Shown here one piece after another: positions 61,001 through 64,000 of a DNA stretch of 64,000 bases (position 1 is its first letter; each line of letters starts with the position of its first letter). Below the pieces are notes generated by a model that was not told the origin of the DNA, made no database searches, and was given only the letters and a program-made list of their open reading frames with translations. Position numbers and translations under genes: made by a program. The stretch is taken from the NCBI RefSeq assembly GCF_910591885.1, contig NC_063279.1, forward strand, positions 3,348,001 through 3,412,000, given 5' to 3'. The stretch is from Bombus terrestris. Taxonomy: Eukaryota; Arthropoda; Insecta; Hymenoptera; Apidae.

Positions 61001-64000
61001 TGTACTTTTTGCAAAAGTTAAAGTATTTTTAATATTCATATAAGTATTAAAACATTATTGTTTCACGTAGGATACCAACTGGCATTTATCCACAGATAAC
61101 TTATATAAAAGTTAGGCTATTGATCAATATTCTCCATTATTAATTAAAGTGTTAATTACTAGGAAAGTTTTGTAGTAGGCGCGGATAATTGCAGTTTCAT
61201 AATGTTACGACTTGAAAGGTAAAATAGAAGTTTGCGAAAAATTTCATCTTAGAGACCATCGATGAGACTACCAAAGCGTAATATTCAAAAAAGTAGTAAC
61301 AAATTATCAAAAATTTTAATATTGGAATCAGAGGATAGGAAAAAATTCCAACAATCAAAGGTAGCGCTTTAGTTATCGACTTTTAGCTCAGAGATATCAC
61401 AGCATTTACCGCTTTGACTTTTAATATAATTTTATACCTTACAAACGGACTAATAGTTCATTTCAAACAAAAAGTTGTAGATTCGCGATTCTCATCGGGC
61501 ACCGTGAAATAATTCCATTTGCCTTTCCTCAAAAGAATCGCTCGTTCAAAGGGTTAATCACCCTAATTGCGAGAGCGTTCGAACACTTTTACGAGCCAAG
61601 ATACGTTTCATCGAGCGTAGTCGATAAATTTTTGTAACAACGTCGAGCTTAAACTCGACGAATGGAAACAGGGGCAGTAGAAAGGAAGAGAGAAAAATGA
61701 AACTTGTGAAACAAAACGAAGGAAATGATGTGAAATTCAAAGGTGACAGTTGTGCCAGGAAAATTCAAGCAAATTCGTGCATAAACTTTTGGTGAATTAA
61801 GAGGTCGAGGAATTTTAATCTCGTAATGGCGCAGCTCTCGTCGTTTGCAGGACAGAAACTTGTAGGAAAACGTTTACTCGTAGCCCGTTGTTTGTTTTTG
61901 CGACGTGAAAGACAACTATTTTAAAGTTAAGCTCGTTTTGATATGAATGAGAATATCGCGGCAGTTAAGCGGATCAACCTTTTTCTTCTCTTTATACACA
62001 TTCATTAATTCGCATTCACGTATCCCCTTCTTATGCATGAAACTTGAAAAAATAAACATCGACCACGAGTAAATGGATTGCTCGTTTCTCTATCGCGGCT
62101 TAGTTCCTTGTTTCTTCAGAGTGACAAATGATGTATCATCTTCCCCCCCCCCCTTTTTTTTTCTTTACGAATGATTTTATAAGACATGACTAATACGTTA
62201 TATCGTTCAATGCCAATAAATCAGTGATTTATTCACGCATCGACGATGGCCATTTTTTCTCGAAATGAAATATGATACAGTGCGCGTGATATTAGGGGCA
62301 GTTTATGCGATATGATAAAACAAGTGCTGGGAAATATCGTTTGATTTAACATTGTTAGATTTCTTCTTGAATTGTAAATTATGCTTCCATCTGGTTTGAA
62401 ACAATTAAGAAATAACGAAAGTAACAAAGACGGTGAATTGAAAAAGTTTGCAACTCAGCTACGTTTATTACAAGAGAAAAGAAATCAAATGAATATTCTT
62501 CTCTCAAAGCAATAAATACTTTCTACCTACGTTTCTACTTTTTACTTGCCTTCCACGCAAAAGTTCGCAGGCCGGAAAGAATTACTTTTGCAAAGTGAAA
62601 ATTCTACAGCTACTTACTTCTTCAAAAAACCAGAAAATTTCATTCATTGGAATTTCATAGTATACTCTTTTAAACTTTTCCATAGTTCGCGCCTTTATTT
62701 CGTTTCCATTTTCCAGCAACTATAAGACGCACGAAAAATTCAAGTATCTTTAACCAGTTGAAATTAACTAAAAAATCACGTGTAAATCACCTCGTATGAT
62801 ACAGGATGTTCCAAAAATTAGTCTCTTTCGTTTTTAAATAACCTATGAGAAAAATGAAAAAATCGCCCATTTTTTATTCCTATCTTATTCTTATATACGA
62901 ATGATATTCGTCAATTAGCCGTCTCTGTTCGCGAAACTAATTTCAAGTCCTTCGAGCGCATTTTGCATGGCGATTCCGAAGATCTTCAGAGACTGCCAAA
63001 TTGTCGATTATTGTGATGTTGAAATCCCTCGTACAACACACGTGTGATTATCGTATTCTCGTAAAATGATAGTTTGAAGAAATTAATCATCTTTGATGAA
63101 ATTAACATTTCTCTGGAAATCTTCAAAACCATCGTGCAACGTCCACTTAGCCATCGATAGACAATATGCATACGAAAATCAAGGATCTTTCATTTCTCTT
63201 ACAGGTTATAGAAAAAATAAAGACAAAAGCTACATTTTTGGGACAAAATTCCATTAGTTTCCTACGCTCAAAAAATAAACATACTTTCTTTCGAAGCATC
63301 GTCCTTAACGACGAGAATTGCTTCGCGGGTAGATAATTTGCAGCGATCAACGACGAAAAAGAGCGTCTCGAAAATTCTCGCGCCTTAACGAGCCGATGGC
63401 ATGGCGAATGTATTTTTCGTTGCAGTTGGCGAACTTTTAAATATTGGAAAAGCAACTCTGCGACGGTTGGCCAGTCGACCGGTGTACAGGAGTTTTTCAG
63501 TTCTTGACAGTTTTACGATTAACGACTTGACTCGAATCGACGCGCGTAGCCGCTGCACGAAATCGAGTTTCAAGCGGTCCGCTAGTCGCTGGCGCCTTAA
63601 AAAAAGCTCTAAGTTCCACGCACAAATTTTCCGTTTCGTCTTTGACCCAAATAAACTGTTCCCAATTTTTCGATATCTTTAGAAATTTCGTAGGAAACGG
63701 GCCGATGCTTTTAATTACTGGACGAGATAAACGTCGAATGGGTCTGATTATTCGATCTGTGCAAAATAAACATTTAGATCTATCGATGGTAAATTATTGA
63801 CTTTTTGGACATTTGCATTTATAGGTAACAATTTGTGGAATTTACGACGGGAAGCTTATACAGAAAGTAGACTGTTGTGTTAGGGCATTTAAAACATTTG
63901 TTAATTGCAAATTGGGACGTAATTTTATACACTATTTACGATTACATCACAATTTGCATTGATCAACGGCAAGTCCTAAAAACGATTACGGGGCAATGTT

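Larger units (their letters stand above)
54571..64000 (+). other. Probable large first intron of the gene starting at 54,465
   Basis: Begins with the donor GTGAGT and shows no further convincing exon to the window end. It contains two transposon remnants (57.2-58.1 kb), a C10-T10 tract near 62,143 and CpG-rich patches (59.6-60.0 kb and 63.3-63.6 kb) that may be regulatory. A single ACAGGATGTTCCAAAAATT element end near 62,803 has no visible partner. Confidence 0.5.

Overview
This is eukaryotic DNA, most likely from an insect and probably a hymenopteran (bee-like). The basis is AT-rich sequence with abundant undepleted CpG, GT-AG introns, TCAGT-type initiators, TTAA- and TA-flanked insect DNA transposons, a tRNA-derived SINE and 5'-truncated poly(A) retroposons. 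The species is not determinable by eye. Most of the window is intergenic or intronic with no convincing gene.

The outstanding feature is a tandem array at about 12,026-30,970. A two-gene cassette is present three times: repeat 1 at 12,026-19,262, repeat 2 at 19,263-24,083 and repeat 3 at 24,084-30,970. The first gene in each cassette (type A) is a broken copy of a short-chain dehydrogenase resembling HSD17B10 (3-hydroxyacyl-CoA dehydrogenase type 2, Drosophila scully). The second gene (type B) keeps the 5' part of the same dehydrogenase. After the shared intron, its third exon leaves the dehydrogenase sequence and runs into a tail of 7-residue (21-base) repeats. Three tail states are present: a copy open through exons 2 and 3 with N/K/Y-rich heptads (16,307-17,786), a near-twin with a nonsense codon just before the tail (21,116-22,606), and a copy with a broken exon 2 but a very long open NGQ-type tail (27,840-30,140). 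I found no family I can name for this fusion. It is the best candidate here for something undescribed.

The array is laced with nested piggyBac-like non-autonomous elements (TTAA targets). The left edge of the array lies exactly on one of their ends. A 5'-truncated retroposon with a 13-bp target duplication sits inside the first copy, and a sister copy of it has split a tRNA-derived SINE at 52.3-52.8 kb.

Right of the array, 31-53 kb holds no gene I can support beyond one possible minus-strand exon at 34.3 kb. It does hold microsatellites, a satellite-like dimer and palindromic MITEs. At 53.3-54.6 kb there is a CpG-rich promoter/5'UTR region leading to a signal-peptide-coding first exon (54,465-54,570) with a clear GTGAGT donor. 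Everything from 54,571 to the end looks like the large first intron of that gene and contains two more transposon remnants.
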